Source: Manihot esculenta (taxonomy: Eukaryota; Streptophyta; Magnoliopsida; Malpighiales; Euphorbiaceae). Taken from it: DNA of 64,000 bases. Below the pieces are notes generated by a model. That model did no database searches, had not been told where the DNA came from, and saw nothing but the letters and a program-made list of their open reading frames with translations. The position numbers and the translations under genes were made by a program. Positions 12,201-21,705 of the stretch are shown piece after piece. The stretch covers positions 12,222,062 through 12,286,061 of the forward strand of contig NC_035178.2 in NCBI RefSeq assembly GCF_001659605.2, given 5' to 3'. Within the stretch, counting starts at the first letter, position 1, and each line of letters opens with the position of its first letter.

Positions 12201-15200
12201 CCACCACAGAGAAAGCAAAGGATGCATATAAGAAAATGACAATACCTTTAGGCCTTAAACTTGCAATAAAACATTAATTTTTTACTATCATATATTGCCA
12301 ACCAAGGAAAAGCTTGACTGTTGACACTACAATTCTAGCTCTGTAGCTTCCCTAATAATTCATGATGCTTAAACCCACTTACCAAGGCACCACATACATA
12401 TTTCTAATAATTTCCATAAGATGCAACAGCAAGTCCTTCACACCCCTAGTAAATCAAATCATTGTTTCAAAAAGCAATAACTTGATCATATATATATATA
12501 ATTAAAAGAGAAGTTAGATGTCAACAAGAGAAACTCCTTCCAAAACTGTAGATTCATATAAAAATCACAAAAAATTATTCACAAAATCAGCAATGGCAAA
12601 ACTCTATTGTTCGAAATTGTAGAGCATTGTTCACCTAGCAAATACTAATGTTTCTGAGTTCCTCAATAAAAACATAGAAAATAATATCAGCAATATGATA
12701 GCTCAAATCTTTAAAAAAAAAAAAATTGACCCCACATGGACTACTAGCCCAACAACTAAAGCAAAGCTAGGCCTTACCACATGACAAAAAAGTCAACTTC
12801 TAGATGTCATTAGTAGTTCACATAAACAAAAAGGCCTGATTTATATATACAGATGTTATTTTATATAAATCAAATCAAAAGTTCCTTCCTGATTAGGGAC
12901 TTGGAGTGCTGCATGATACTTGCAAAAACAGACTGAAAAATGAAATGGGAAATTAGAGGCACGTCCAATTGTGGAAAAAAAGTTTAGTTTTCTAGAGAAG
13001 TGCTCCAAGGAAACTGGAAAATAAAACTTTGTGTTCACACAGGTCAGTTTTTCAAATGAGGAAGAAAAAAAAAAACTAAGGGCCTATTCACTTACAGAAA
13101 ATTGTAGTATACTAGTATTCTGAAAATGTATTCTAAGAGAATAGGAAAACAGGGTTTCGTGTTAATATGTGCAGTTTTCTAATTGAGCATTGGGAAGCTA
13201 GTTTCCCAGTTCTTCAAAACTTATCTAAGATTTTAAAAATAGTTTTAAGTTGCTTTCCACTATTTTCCTTCATAACGATGGTTCCATTTTCTAACTATTT
13301 TCCAAATAGAAAGCAAAGACTTTTCTCTAACAAAAATTTAATTATAACATGTTCATAATTAAAATTAAATAATCATTAAAAATATTTATCCATAATTATA
13401 AAATTAATTATATTTTTATAAAATAAAAATAAATAATATAAGGTGAAAAAAATTAAAAGAAAAACAATTAAGTTTTTAGATATATTTTTAAATAATTTAT
13501 TTTTTAATTGCAAAAGTTCTAAATATTTTTATTTTTTAATTAGAAAACAATTTTTTATTATTGCAGGTAATTCGCATTTTCTATGTTTTTCTTTATTTTC
13601 TGTAAAAAATGAAAACTAGAGGTTTCTTATAAAATGGAAATAGAAAACAAAAAACTGTTTTCCGTAAGTAAACGCATCTTACGTTTTCCAGTTTTCAAAA
13701 TTTAACTAAGACTTTAAAAAAAAAAAAAAAAAAAAAAAAATTGCTTTCATTACTTTTCAAATTGAAAACAATGATTTTTCTATAACAAAAATTATATATA
13801 AATTTTTATAACTAAAATTAAACAATCATCTAAGATAAAAACATATTTATTTACAATAATAAAAAGTTAGTCATATTATTATAAATAAGTACATAAAATT
13901 TTAATAGTAAAATAATTTTTAAATATTTTTATAATGATCTTTTTTAATTACAAAAGATATAAACAATTTCTAATTTTTTTAACCAGAAAATCATTTTCTA
14001 TTATTGACAGATTAATACATTGCTAACATTTTCCTTGGTTCTTAATGAAAAACAAAAATCTAGTTGTTTCCCACAAGGAAACAGGGTCGTGAACTCTCAC
14101 CATGAGATACTCAATTCTCCATTATTTGCTACATACAAATATACAATAAATTCTCAACAGGTGGAGAATGTTCAAAGGCATGCAACTAGTGCTGAATGCC
14201 AAACATAAAAATAACGAATGACAAACTTCTCTCTCCAAAAAATTGCACATTTAAGATGTGAGAGTCATTTCCCTTTAGAAATACTAAAGAACATTTGACT
14301 ACAGATATCACCATCACAAAATAGCACTACTATCAAGATATTATTCTTCTACCTTCATTAATCTTTTAAACCTCTCCATGTATCAGCAGTCAATGGTTCA
14401 TTGCAACAAGAATAAGATTACCTATTTCTGTTATGAATCCAACTACATCTACATCTCCATTTTCATTTACTTCCCGCACTCCCCACACATGACCACATTA
14501 GTTAGATCATATATATTATCAGGTGTACTTAAGTAAAAAATAAAAGCATTAGAATTATACATTATTTTGAGTAACAGTTGATTGCAAAAAATAAAAACGT
14601 TCCGCTCTATTTCCATTTAGAATGTAGCATGACAAACATTTGAGAGAGAAAACACCACTCTCCAAGAATACATCTGAACTGGATGACAATGACCTGATCT
14701 TTTACATTAGAAAGTATGTCAGACTTTTGTCCTGGATGTAGCTATCATGAACACTGAGGTTACTAGGGCATCATTCACATTCCTATTTCCTCTTCTGCCA
14801 GAGAAGTGGCTTTCCATCATTTTTAATTATTATTTGTCTTCATTTATGGATGCATTGCCTCCTCGTAACTTATGGTCAAACTACTCCTCATCCCTCTTAA
14901 GACCAGAAACCAAATAAAAAAACTTATCTAATAGCACTTTAGATCCAAAATTTATCTGCAGGCAAATAGCTGAAAGTTTAAATTTCATAGTGATCTGTTT
15001 TTAGGATGGAAAATATAGTTTCAAATTGAACCCGAGAAAAAAAAATGATTGAGAAATTAGAAAAGCAGAATCAAGGGATGAAAAAAGATGAAGGGTACCT
15101 CATAAAGTCCTCCTTTTACAGGAACACCAACTCTCTCCTCTTCTGCTTCATACAATTGAGCTGCCTGAGCACTTTCCACACTTTTTTGCATATCCAACTT

Positions 15201-16034
15201 CTCACGTGATACAGATCGACTCCCAGGGCCTTCACTACATTCTGCATATTCTTTCCACCAGCTAGAGAGCAACTCTTCCTCTCTCTATAAAATATGTCCA
15301 ACAAAATAAAAGGTAAACAAATCAAGACACTGCATTATATTGATCAGGCTTCCCACTTGCTTGATGCACAAAGCATTAAATATAATAAGTAACGGAAACT
15401 ATTTCATTCAAAATCAACTTACTGCATCAGTACAATTCCTAAATAAGCAAAGGGAAATTTGTTGATTTAAGTAAAGGGGTTAATTTAAACATTTAACCAA
15501 GAATAGAGTCTTCAAAATGCTAACCTGCAAGAAAGACGCCTCGATTGCTAGAGAATCTCTCATACCAAAACGGAAATAGTCACCCTTTCCCACTGTCTCA
15601 GTGCGAGGGATTGAGGCAGCTAACTCTGTAAAAACAACAAGATAGCAAAATAAGGAGCTCTGCTTTTTCCATTTTCACTTAAGATTCACCAAATACAATC
15701 AATTAAGTTTTTCCACTCATAGATAAGCGGAAACTAATCAGAAGAAATAAACAAAATTTTTCAACCTATAGTAACATTTCAAGTAGGCTAGGACCAGAAA
15801 ATAGTCAAATTGAATAAAGAATCCCAACTTACCATTCTCAGCCAAAGGTACCTTGCAGAAATACCACCGAACATCGCTTCCATCAGAGGGACTCCTAGTC
15901 TGCGCCAGATACTTCTGGCGGCCCTTGCAATGCTCTATCACATCCTCCAATCTCGCAATGTTTGACGGCGTATTCTTAAGCGAATCAGGCGATGTCTCCT
16001 CCGGAGCACCCGGATTTGCTTTGGAATCCGCCAT
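293..16034 (-). CDS. SGR2: SGR2-like DDHD-domain phospholipase, 5' part (8 exons; gene continues left of window)
   Basis: Eight exons read on the minus strand with GT-AG borders and consistent phase: 15833-16034, 15525-15625, 15099-15284, 2428-2583, 2111-2182, 1836-1988, 1500-1550 and 293-463. They encode residues 1-364 of a family whose usual length is about 930. The ATG at 16034 gives an N-terminus starting MADSKANPG, followed by family-typical stretches ([55 protein letters not shown]). The GxSxG serine motif and the DDHD domain lie beyond the left edge. In Arabidopsis this phospholipase A1-like protein acts on vacuolar/endosomal membranes in endodermal gravity sensing. No stop or frameshift is seen in the exons. 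The oddity is intron 3 (2584-15098), which carries three nested transposons, yet both of its splice sites look intact. I recognise the family confidently; whether the locus is expressed is unknown. Confidence 0.9.
2765..2964 (-). repeat. 3' LTR of the copia element
   Basis: 200 bp, matching 11366-11573 with scattered substitutions and small indels. On the minus strand it begins TGTTGACTTATTTG and ends in CA. Confidence 0.93.
2965..2974 (-). other. Polypurine tract of the copia element
   Basis: The minus strand reads TTGAGGGAGAG directly before the 3' LTR, the expected position of the plus-strand primer. Confidence 0.8.
2972..3661 (-). pseudogene. copia pol, RNase H and C-terminus
   Basis: Open stretch of 229 codons carrying the copia RNase H signature: [20 protein letters not shown], then [20 protein letters not shown] and RTKHIEID. 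It ends a few bases before the polypurine tract, as expected. It lies downstream of the RT block (3696-4532) but in a different frame, so pol is broken between them around 3662-3710. Nuclear-encoded remnant of a retrotransposon, not a host gene. Confidence 0.9.
3696..4532 (-). pseudogene. copia pol, reverse transcriptase
   Basis: 278 codons with the copia RT order: [19 protein letters not shown], then [50 protein letters not shown] and the catalytic [11 protein letters not shown]. The palm aspartates of the YVDD box are intact. Canonical AFLHGDL reads AFPHGDL here. Upstream it is disconnected from integrase by frame changes in the linker, which holds a triplicated 30-bp unit. Confidence 0.92.
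4638..4727. repeat. Three tandem copies of a 30-bp unit
   Basis: The unit GGGTAACTCACCAGAAGAAG plus ten more bases occurs three times with period 30, nearly perfect. It lies in the integrase-RT linker of the copia element and is a multiple of three, so it keeps frame. Confidence 0.9.
4737..5801 (-). pseudogene. copia integrase, degenerate
   Basis: Reading down from 5801 the minus strand gives the pre-integrase HHCC finger (HRRLGHPS, then [11 protein letters not shown]), the core start FDVCGPT, and after two stop codons a 156-codon open stretch (5002-5472) with [12 protein letters not shown] and [14 protein letters not shown]. The third catalytic residue of the DDE triad, normally the Glu in NGVAERKN, is Lys here. 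A frameshift near 5100 moves the end to another frame (4737-5144, with [19 protein letters not shown]). The gypsy insertion at 5802 cut the element just upstream of the finger. Confidence 0.88.
5802..6386 (-). repeat. 3' LTR of the nested gypsy element
   Basis: 585 bp, matching 8452-9035. It holds three tandem 59-bp units (about 6053-6229), each with the core AACATGGAGGAACACCCTCC; the same array is in the other LTR at about 8693-8870. Confidence 0.94.
6310..7737 (-). pseudogene. gypsy protease and truncated RT joined to the pol C-terminus
   Basis: One frame with a single TAG at 7258-7260. It begins with the zinc-finger segment [18 protein letters not shown], then the aspartic protease motif [12 protein letters not shown] and its partner FDVI, then RT blocks [34 protein letters not shown] and [16 protein letters not shown] stops at the HGHFEFL block: the conserved MPFGL and xxDD palm motifs are absent. 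The next residues ([14 protein letters not shown], then [14 protein letters not shown]) are the linker and chromodomain-like tail normally found after integrase. This is a deletion derivative rather than random decay. Confidence 0.88.
7715..8428 (-). pseudogene. gypsy gag with a 25-residue tandem duplication
   Basis: The first ATG after the primer binding site is at 8428 ([20 protein letters not shown]). A coiled-coil-like N-terminus is followed by the Ty3 gag core ([20 protein letters not shown], then [20 protein letters not shown]). The segment [20 protein letters not shown] is present twice because of a 75-bp duplication. The frame closes at 7715, and the zinc finger continues in a different, overlapping frame, so gag is frameshifted. 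Confidence 0.88.
7772..7921. repeat. 75-bp tandem duplication in gypsy gag
   Basis: 7772-7846 and 7847-7921 share 73 identical bases, differing only at the last two positions. The period of 75 adds exactly 25 codons. Confidence 0.93.
8436..8448 (-). other. Primer binding site of the nested gypsy element
   Basis: The minus strand reads TGGTATCAGAGCT three bases inside the 5' LTR, complementary to the 3' end of initiator Met-tRNA as in most plant LTR elements. Confidence 0.88.
8452..9035 (-). repeat. 5' LTR of the nested gypsy element
   Basis: 584 bp, near identical to 5802-6386 (about ten substitutions and one single-base indel by eye). Confidence 0.94.
9036..9362 (-). pseudogene. copia protease/pre-integrase fragment
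   Basis: 108 codons ([18 protein letters not shown], then [20 protein letters not shown] and [19 protein letters not shown]), typical of the copia region between gag and integrase. The upstream segment 9363-9500 contains the position of the catalytic aspartate (WIIDSDLN read on the minus strand) but is out of frame. Truncated at 9036 by the gypsy insertion. Confidence 0.82.
9504..11099 (-). pseudogene. copia gag, split by a MITE
   Basis: The start ATG at 11099 ([15 protein letters not shown]) opens the N-terminal gag domain ([20 protein letters not shown]). The frame is interrupted at 10853 by the MITE and resumes at 10159 with [18 protein letters not shown], ending in a nucleocapsid finger [14 protein letters not shown] (CX2CX4HX4C, intact) at about 9640. 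Apart from the insertion, gag is an open frame, so it was probably functional when the MITE landed. Confidence 0.9.
10160..10853. mobile_element. hAT-like MITE inserted in copia gag
   Basis: 694 bp with a perfect 13-bp terminal inverted repeat CATGGTTTTAAAT and an 8-bp target duplication TTGCATAG at 10152-10159 and 10854-10861. The subterminal parts hold GC-rich GTTACG/CGTAACG and GCGGTCGCGG repeats around an AT-rich centre with no coding capacity. An 8-bp duplication points to the hAT superfamily; the element is non-autonomous. Confidence 0.9.
11353..11365 (-). other. Primer binding site of the copia element
   Basis: The minus strand reads TGGTATCAGAGCC immediately inside the 5' LTR, complementary to initiator Met-tRNA. 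Confidence 0.9.
11366..11573 (-). repeat. 5' LTR of the copia element
   Basis: 208 bp, homologous to 2765-2964. Its inner terminal dinucleotide is mutated (TA for TG on the plus strand), and it has about 10 bp extra near 11528. Confidence 0.93.
13070..14090. repeat. Two diverged tandem AT-rich MITE-like units
   Basis: Units at about 13080-13670 and 13686-14085 share an order of short motifs (AGTTTTC, TCTAAGA-TTTTAAAA, TTGCTTTC, then TTTTTAATTAGAAAA, ATTATTG and GGTTCTT-like ends). The first has imperfect inverted ends (TTCACTTACAGAAAA against TTTTCCGTAAGTAAA). No coding capacity. The exact borders and the superfamily cannot be settled by eye. Confidence 0.45.
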
Positions 16035-16899
16035 TTAGAACGGTTCCAAAGCAAACTATTAAAATGGCTAACCTTCACAATGGCTTCAGGAAAAGAGCTC
16101 GGTATATTAAAATTGTTTACGAAAGTAAGTATATTAAATGGGATTTCTTCAAGTCATCCAAATGCGAGATTCCAAGTGAAAATTCACCAGGAAAAGAAAA
16201 TTCCAATGGACTTTCAGAAAAAGCTCCAAAAATACGAAAATTAAACAATACTCAACAAAGTAGAAGGATTTGGAACTAGTATTGTAAAAACAGCATCGAA
16301 AGAAAGTCTGGAAGTTCCAGAGATTTGCGAGCTTTTGGCCCAAATATGCCTTGATAAGCGTGGAAATGACTGAATAAAATAACTAAAAAGAATTTGTGCG
16401 TTATCCAGAAGGAAGAACAAGAATGATAGTTGGCATTGAATGTCAGGTGAAAGAAAAATGAAAACACGGAATTTGGCGGTTGCGTGCTGCCCCCACGGTG
16501 AGTGTGGCCGGAGCCCGCAGGCCTTCCGGGGCCAAATTCAAGCGTCTGAGACTACTAAAATTATGCTAGTTTTATTTTTGGGCTCATGGTGTTGGGCTAA
16601 GCAACGAGTCAAAGATATTATTAGTAGTCACGATATATATTTGGAAATTATAAATTAATTTCTCTACTTTTAATTTTCCATTAAGAAAATATTTCATTTA
16701 TTTAAATTTAGGAGTTTATCGATAGTTCTATATCAGAAATACATATTTATATTACTATTTTATATTAATTTATTAAACACTTAATTTAAAATTTTATCTA
16801 TTTAATATAAATTTATAATAATTATAATAATTAAAAATAAATTAACTATATTATTAATAATTTATAAATAATTTAACTTATTATTAATTACACTTGAAA
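16035..16899. other. Upstream region of the SGR2-like gene
   Basis: The 5' leader and promoter should lie here. It is AT-rich apart from a GC-rich patch at about 16480-16550 containing GCCCGCAGGCC-type self-complementary runs. No convincing TATA box or other gene is recognised. Confidence 0.4.
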
Positions 16900-17462
16900 T
16901 ATAAGAATTGATTCATTAATTATATTAAAATTTAAAAATTAAATTATAATTTACCTATTTTAAAATGCACGTGTAATTTTATAAACAATAATTCTGAATG
17001 AAAGCTAAACTCCATTGGAAAAATATGGGATTTTCTATAATTACTTGGTTTAAAACAAAATAACAAGTACTTAGTTATATAAATTATTTATATTTTACAA
17101 AAATTTTATATTTTATTTAGATTTTTTGTTAAGTGGATTGATTTTTTTTAATCAATCATATTACAAAAAAATAAATTAAATTTTACAGAAATTATACATT
17201 TTATTTTAAATTTATGTAAAATAATTCTTTTTTTTTGAATCAATATGTAAAATAATTCTTATTTTTGCAAAATTATTTTGCGGAAAATGTGTTAGGTTAA
17301 CGAAAATTGATATTTCAAAAATATAAATACATATTTTTCTACAAATAAAAAAATATATTAAACTAATAAAAATTAATATTTGAGAAAAAAATTAAAAATA
17401 TTTTTTTATTTTCTTATTTATAAAAATACATTATTATTTTTATATTTTAAAATGTTAATATG
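16900..17462 (+). repeat. Left arm of a long inverted repeat flanking the LINE
   Basis: Reads as a diverged reverse complement of about 32610-33120. The clearest anchors are TAATTTTATAAACAATAATT at 16973, AATATGGGATTTTCTATAAT at 17022, and GATATTTCAAAAATATAAAT at 17310. Homology ends abruptly at about 17460, where LINE sequence starts. The outer edge is uncertain because the flank is equally AT-rich. Confidence 0.8.
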
Positions 17463-17538
17463 CTCAATACGAGAAGTATTGTCTCGAGGAGTTTTTCTTC
17501 TCTTCTTTTGCTATTTTTTTCTTCTTTGTTTCTTATCT

Positions 17539-18667
17539 ATGGACGAGGATAAGATTTCTGTAGATATGGCTAGCCTATCTATTGATGGGGATGATGATGG
17601 CATTGTTTATGGCTAAAGGGAATGGGAAGATAAAGTTGATTATTCTTTGTGCTTTGTCGGCCAGTTTGTGACGGATAGTCCTATCAATTATAATGTTATG
17701 TCCTATTCCCTTGCTGAATTATGGAGGCCTGGTGAAGGAGTTCATGTTCATGAGCTTAATGGAGGGCTGTACCTTTTTCCTTCTTTCCATGAAGTTGATC
17801 TCTATCGGGTGATGATTCTAGAGTCTTGGACTTTCAATAATCATGCTCTTATTCTGAAACCTATGGCTGACCATTCGTACCCTGCTAAGGTGCCATTGGA
17901 CCATATTTATGTTTGGCTTCAAGTTCATGGTTTGCAATCTGGTTTCCATTCTGAACTTGTGGCCAAAGACATAGGAAACAAGGTTGGTGAGTTTGTTATG
18001 GCAGACCCTGATTATTTTTTGGATCCAGATATGCAGTACATGAGGATTCGTATCAAGTTCAATGTTAATAAACCCATTTGCAAAGGCATCCATTTGAAGA
18101 AGGAGGGTGGTGATTGGATATGGGCAAAAATCCAGTATGAACGATTCCCTATAGCTTTTGTTTTGTTTGTGGAATCATAGGCATTCAGAGAGGTTTTGTC
18201 CTCGGCTTGTCGACTTTCCTCCAGGACAAGTGATTCGTTCTTTTTCTCATAATCTTTGTGCTCTAGTGAGAAGGTAGCCAACTCCAAAGAGTTCAAGGTG
18301 GTTGCGCACGGAGGACGGGAAGGCTGTTGGTGGAGATGCTGGTGGTTCGGTTGGATACGGTAGGCGCAGATTTGGTGGATCTTATGATCCTCTTTTTCAA
18401 AAAACCCTTAATTCCATTGAGAATCATGGTGGTCATAATGTTGTTGACCCAAATAACAATCCATCAACTAATGATTTGCAAAAGGATAAAGGCCATGATT
18501 TGGGGGATCCTAATAATGTTGTTAATGAGGATGATTTGATTTTGGGGAACCCAAAGAGGAAGCGAATGGGCTCGGATCACCTATCACAGGAAGCCCAGGA
18601 TTTTGCTAAGTTTGCTAGCATGTCTTTTGATCCAAAAAACACTGTCACAGCGAGTTCTAGAATCTAA
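17539..18667 (+). pseudogene. LINE ORF1, gag-like with DUF4283
   Basis: A possible start ATG at 17539 (MDEDKISVDMASLSIDGDDD) is followed by a stop at 17614. The DUF4283 body is open at 17647-18180 (LAELWRPGEGVHVHELNGGL, then WTFNNHALILKPM and VWLQVHGLQSGFHSE). A CCHC knuckle beginning CFVCGIIG is broken by a one-base frameshift at about 18180. A basic, Gly-rich tail follows (18302-18667). Confidence 0.85.
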
Positions 18668-18681
18668 AACCGCCGAAAGAA

Positions 18682-19298
18682 ATGAGTTGTCTTAGCTGGA
18701 ATTGTCGTGGGCTGGCCAACCCACTGGCAATTCAAAACTTACAATATATTGTAAGGGAGAAAAGGCCTACCTTTATTTTTCTTATTGAAACTCTTATTGT
18801 TTCTAATAAAATTGAAGAAATAAAACTTTTGTTGGGTTATGATGGATATCTTATGGTTGATTGTGTGGGTCATAGTGGGGGACTGGCCTTGAAGAAATAA
18901 AACTTTTGTTGGGTTATGATGGATATCTTATGGTTGATTGTGTGGGTCATAGTGGGGGACTGGCCTTTTTATGAAAATCTAATGCCACTGTTACTCCTCT
19001 ATTCCAAAGCATTCGCAGCATTGATATTTTGGTTTCGGTTTTTAATGTTGGTTCTTGGCGGATTACAGGCTTCTACGGGCAACCTAATCGTTCTAGGCAC
19101 TTTGACTCTTAGAATTTACTTCGGAATCCGGCTCATTCTCATGATTACCCTTAGGTTATATTAGGGGATTTTAATGCTATTCTTTCCAGTCATGAAAAAC
19201 AAAGAGGTCGTCTTCAACCGGTGTCGTTGATGAATGCTTTTCGTAATGCATTGGCAGACTCTAGTCTTTTTGACTTTATAATGGGAGGCTATCCTTAT
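18682..19298 (+). pseudogene. LINE ORF2, endonuclease part
   Basis: Starts MSCLSWNCRGLANPLAIQNL, the conserved start of the plant L1 endonuclease (the Asn after SW is an active-site residue), followed by PTFIFLIETL with the catalytic Glu. A 77-bp tandem duplication shifts the frame at 18890. Later blocks (GDFNAILSSHEKQRGR near 19165) survive in other frames. Cut at 19298 by the Tekay insertion. Confidence 0.87.
18814..18967. repeat. 77-bp tandem duplication in LINE endonuclease
   Basis: 18814-18890 and 18891-18967 are identical by eye; period 77 is not a multiple of three and destroys the frame. Confidence 0.93.
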
Positions 19299-21597
19299 TG
19301 TAACGACCCAAAAATCGGACCGCTACCGGCGCTAGGATCCAGATCGGCTTAAGGCCGCCGGGACCCATAGCAAGCCTGACATAACCTGAAAACCTGATTA
19401 ACCCCATACATGATCAACAACATTCATAAAAATTTAAAACTTTTCTTTCATTCATACACCAAACTCAACCTGTGCATGCACTGAACATAATCATAAACAT
19501 GATCCCTCTGTGGGATCTCATCAATGCCCCAAAAGGGCGATACAACATATGTTGAGTTGGTTTACATAAACATCATAAAAAGATTTAGGATCATGCATTA
19601 AAAAGGGATACCTTACACATAGGTCAAGCACAACCTCTAATCCTCAATATCATTTCATTACATAACTAGTCATAACTTTACAATTTCATCATGTCCACAA
19701 CTTCTAACTATTACATAAAAACAGACTTCAATACTCTTGCTGACCTCCTGGTCTACCCTGTACCTGCAAACCTAGGGAATTTGGGAGAGGGGTGAGCTAC
19801 AAGAGCCCAGTGAGCAGAATAATAAAACATTTAAACATATGATAATATGAAATGCATCACATCACAACTAATCATATCAAGGATAAACTTGTCACCATAT
19901 AGCCCTCTACATAATCCAATCATGCCAGGGGCGTAGTGCAGGCCACATCTGGTCTTTCTTTTATACATAACATAACATACATAATCCATGATGCCGGGGG
20001 CGTAGTGCAGGCCACTTCTGGTCTTTCTCTTACATAGTGCCAGGGGCGTAGTGCAGGCACGCCTGGACTTCCATATCATATCATCATGTCATAACATATG
20101 AGGGCTAGTGGATCATTCAACGTTCATCCACATCAACAATATATTATGCAATGCAACATATTCGTGAATTCTAATGCAAACACCCTAATATATCTTATGG
20201 CATTCATGATGCGTGAATCATGCTAAAACTTTCATTTAATTTCTTAATTTAAAACATTAAGTTTAGTTCCACTCACCTCTGGCCGAAGCTCTACTGACTC
20301 AGAAGCAGCTGACTCACTGCTGAGGTCCTCGGTTCCTCGGGTCCGAACCTACACAGGTGGACTCAAATGAGGGATCAAACAACTAGAACATAACTCTAAA
20401 AACATCCCCCAAAAACCCCTTGAAACATCACAAAACATCCATGCAAGAACATGCAAAGGAAGGCTGGACAGGGCACTTTCGGCGGCAGGTTCGGTGGCCG
20501 AAAGTCCCTCCAGAGCCGAAAGTCAGGCAGGTTCGGCGGCACCTTCGGCGGCCGAAACTCCTAGACAGAGGCGAAACTCATGCATGTTCGGCGGCACTTT
20601 CGGCGGCCGAAACTCCCAAACAGAGATGAAAGTCTCCTTTCGGGGGCAAGCTTCGGCAGCCGAAGGCTGCCTCCACAAGAGGGTTCGGCGGCCGAAAATC
20701 CCTTCGGCTGCCGAACCTGGTTTCTCCCAAAGGGCAGAAACTAGGTTCAAACATGCACAAATGCCTCCAAACTCAAACCATCATACATTTAGCTCAACCA
20801 AAACATGCATACAAGCTCCTAAGGGTCTCAAACTACCTTAAACCCCAACTACAACACATCAAACGCACATTACAAGCCATATTGCTCAAAAACTCATCAA
20901 AAACTCATAAACTCAAGATAAGCTTACTCATGCATTTTCTACCCCAAGAACTTCATAAAACTTACTTAAAACATAATATAAGCTAGAGATCGACTCTTAC
21001 CTCTTGAAGATCGAGAGTAGAGGCGACCAAACTTGGAGTTAGGAGAGATTTGAGTTCTTGAACCTCAAAGCTCCAAAACTTTGCTCAAAAGCTCAAATCT
21101 TCAAAACAAAGTTAAAACAAATGAAAAACTTGAAAGATCTAGAGGAAAAACATCAAAGATCGGTGAGGGACGGCGGAGAGCTCACCTTGGCCGAAAATGG
21201 GGAAAAAGCTCGCCCGTTTTCGGCTAAGGGACCCTTTTATAATGGCTGTCCAGGCCACGTTCGGGGGCCGAATGTGCCTCCGCATGCATACCATGTTCGG
21301 CGGCCGAACTTGAGGTTCGGCGGCCGAACCTGGACTTCCCTCACTTATGCCTTCGGGGGCCTAAGGCACACCCGAAATGCATGCACGTTCGGCGGTCGAA
21401 CTTTGAGTTTCGGCAGCCGAACCTGAGTTTCCCTCCAAAGTTGTTTTTATTCAAAACTCATTTCCTCTTTACTTAAAATCATCAAAAACATTAAAACATT
21501 TCATGGAAACATGGTTTTACCCTTCTAGAGGTCTCCGACATCCGAGATTCCACCGGACGGTAGGAATTCCGATACCGGAGTCTAGCCGGGTATTACA
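19299..21597 (-). repeat. 3' LTR of Tekay A
   Basis: 2,299 bp, TG...CA. Contains palindrome clusters at 20465-20725 and 21260-21425, a degenerate tandem array with core GCCAGGGGCGTAGTGCAGGC at 19920-20070, and a TATA box (minus strand TATAAAAG) at 21234-21241. Confidence 0.95.
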
Positions 21598-21611
21598 TTC
21601 TCCCCCTCTTA
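21598..21611 (-). other. Polypurine tract of Tekay A
   Basis: The minus strand reads AAGAGGGGGAGAA directly before the 3' LTR. Confidence 0.88.
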
Positions 21612-21705
21612 AGAACATTCATCCCCGAATGTTCCTCAACTAACACATAGCATGGCATACACATATCTAACATGCAGAGCACATAAAACTCACAGGGAAC
21701 TAACC

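Larger units (their letters stand above)
2584..15098 (-). other. Giant intron 3 of the SGR2-like gene
   Basis: The donor (GT just below 15099) and the acceptor (AG just above 2583) are canonical and keep phase 0. Of its 12,515 bases, 8,809 are the copia element with its nested insertions. The remainder (2584-2759 and 11579-15098) is AT-rich, with poly-A tracts, an AAT microsatellite near 11611 and a pair of MITE-like units at 13070-14090. No host exon is visible inside. Confidence 0.85.

Noticed and set aside
17647..18180. Host gene with a DUF4283 domain
   Set aside because: Followed in order by LINE endonuclease and RT on the same strand; it is LINE ORF1.
20420..20841. Overlapping open frames on both strands with repeated FGGR / SAAE / RRPK residues, also at 28083-28610, 49449-49956, 51657-52145, 56010-56343 and 63500-63970
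   Set aside because: They come from the short GC-rich palindromes in the Tekay LTRs, which stay open in several frames at once; no protein family is involved.
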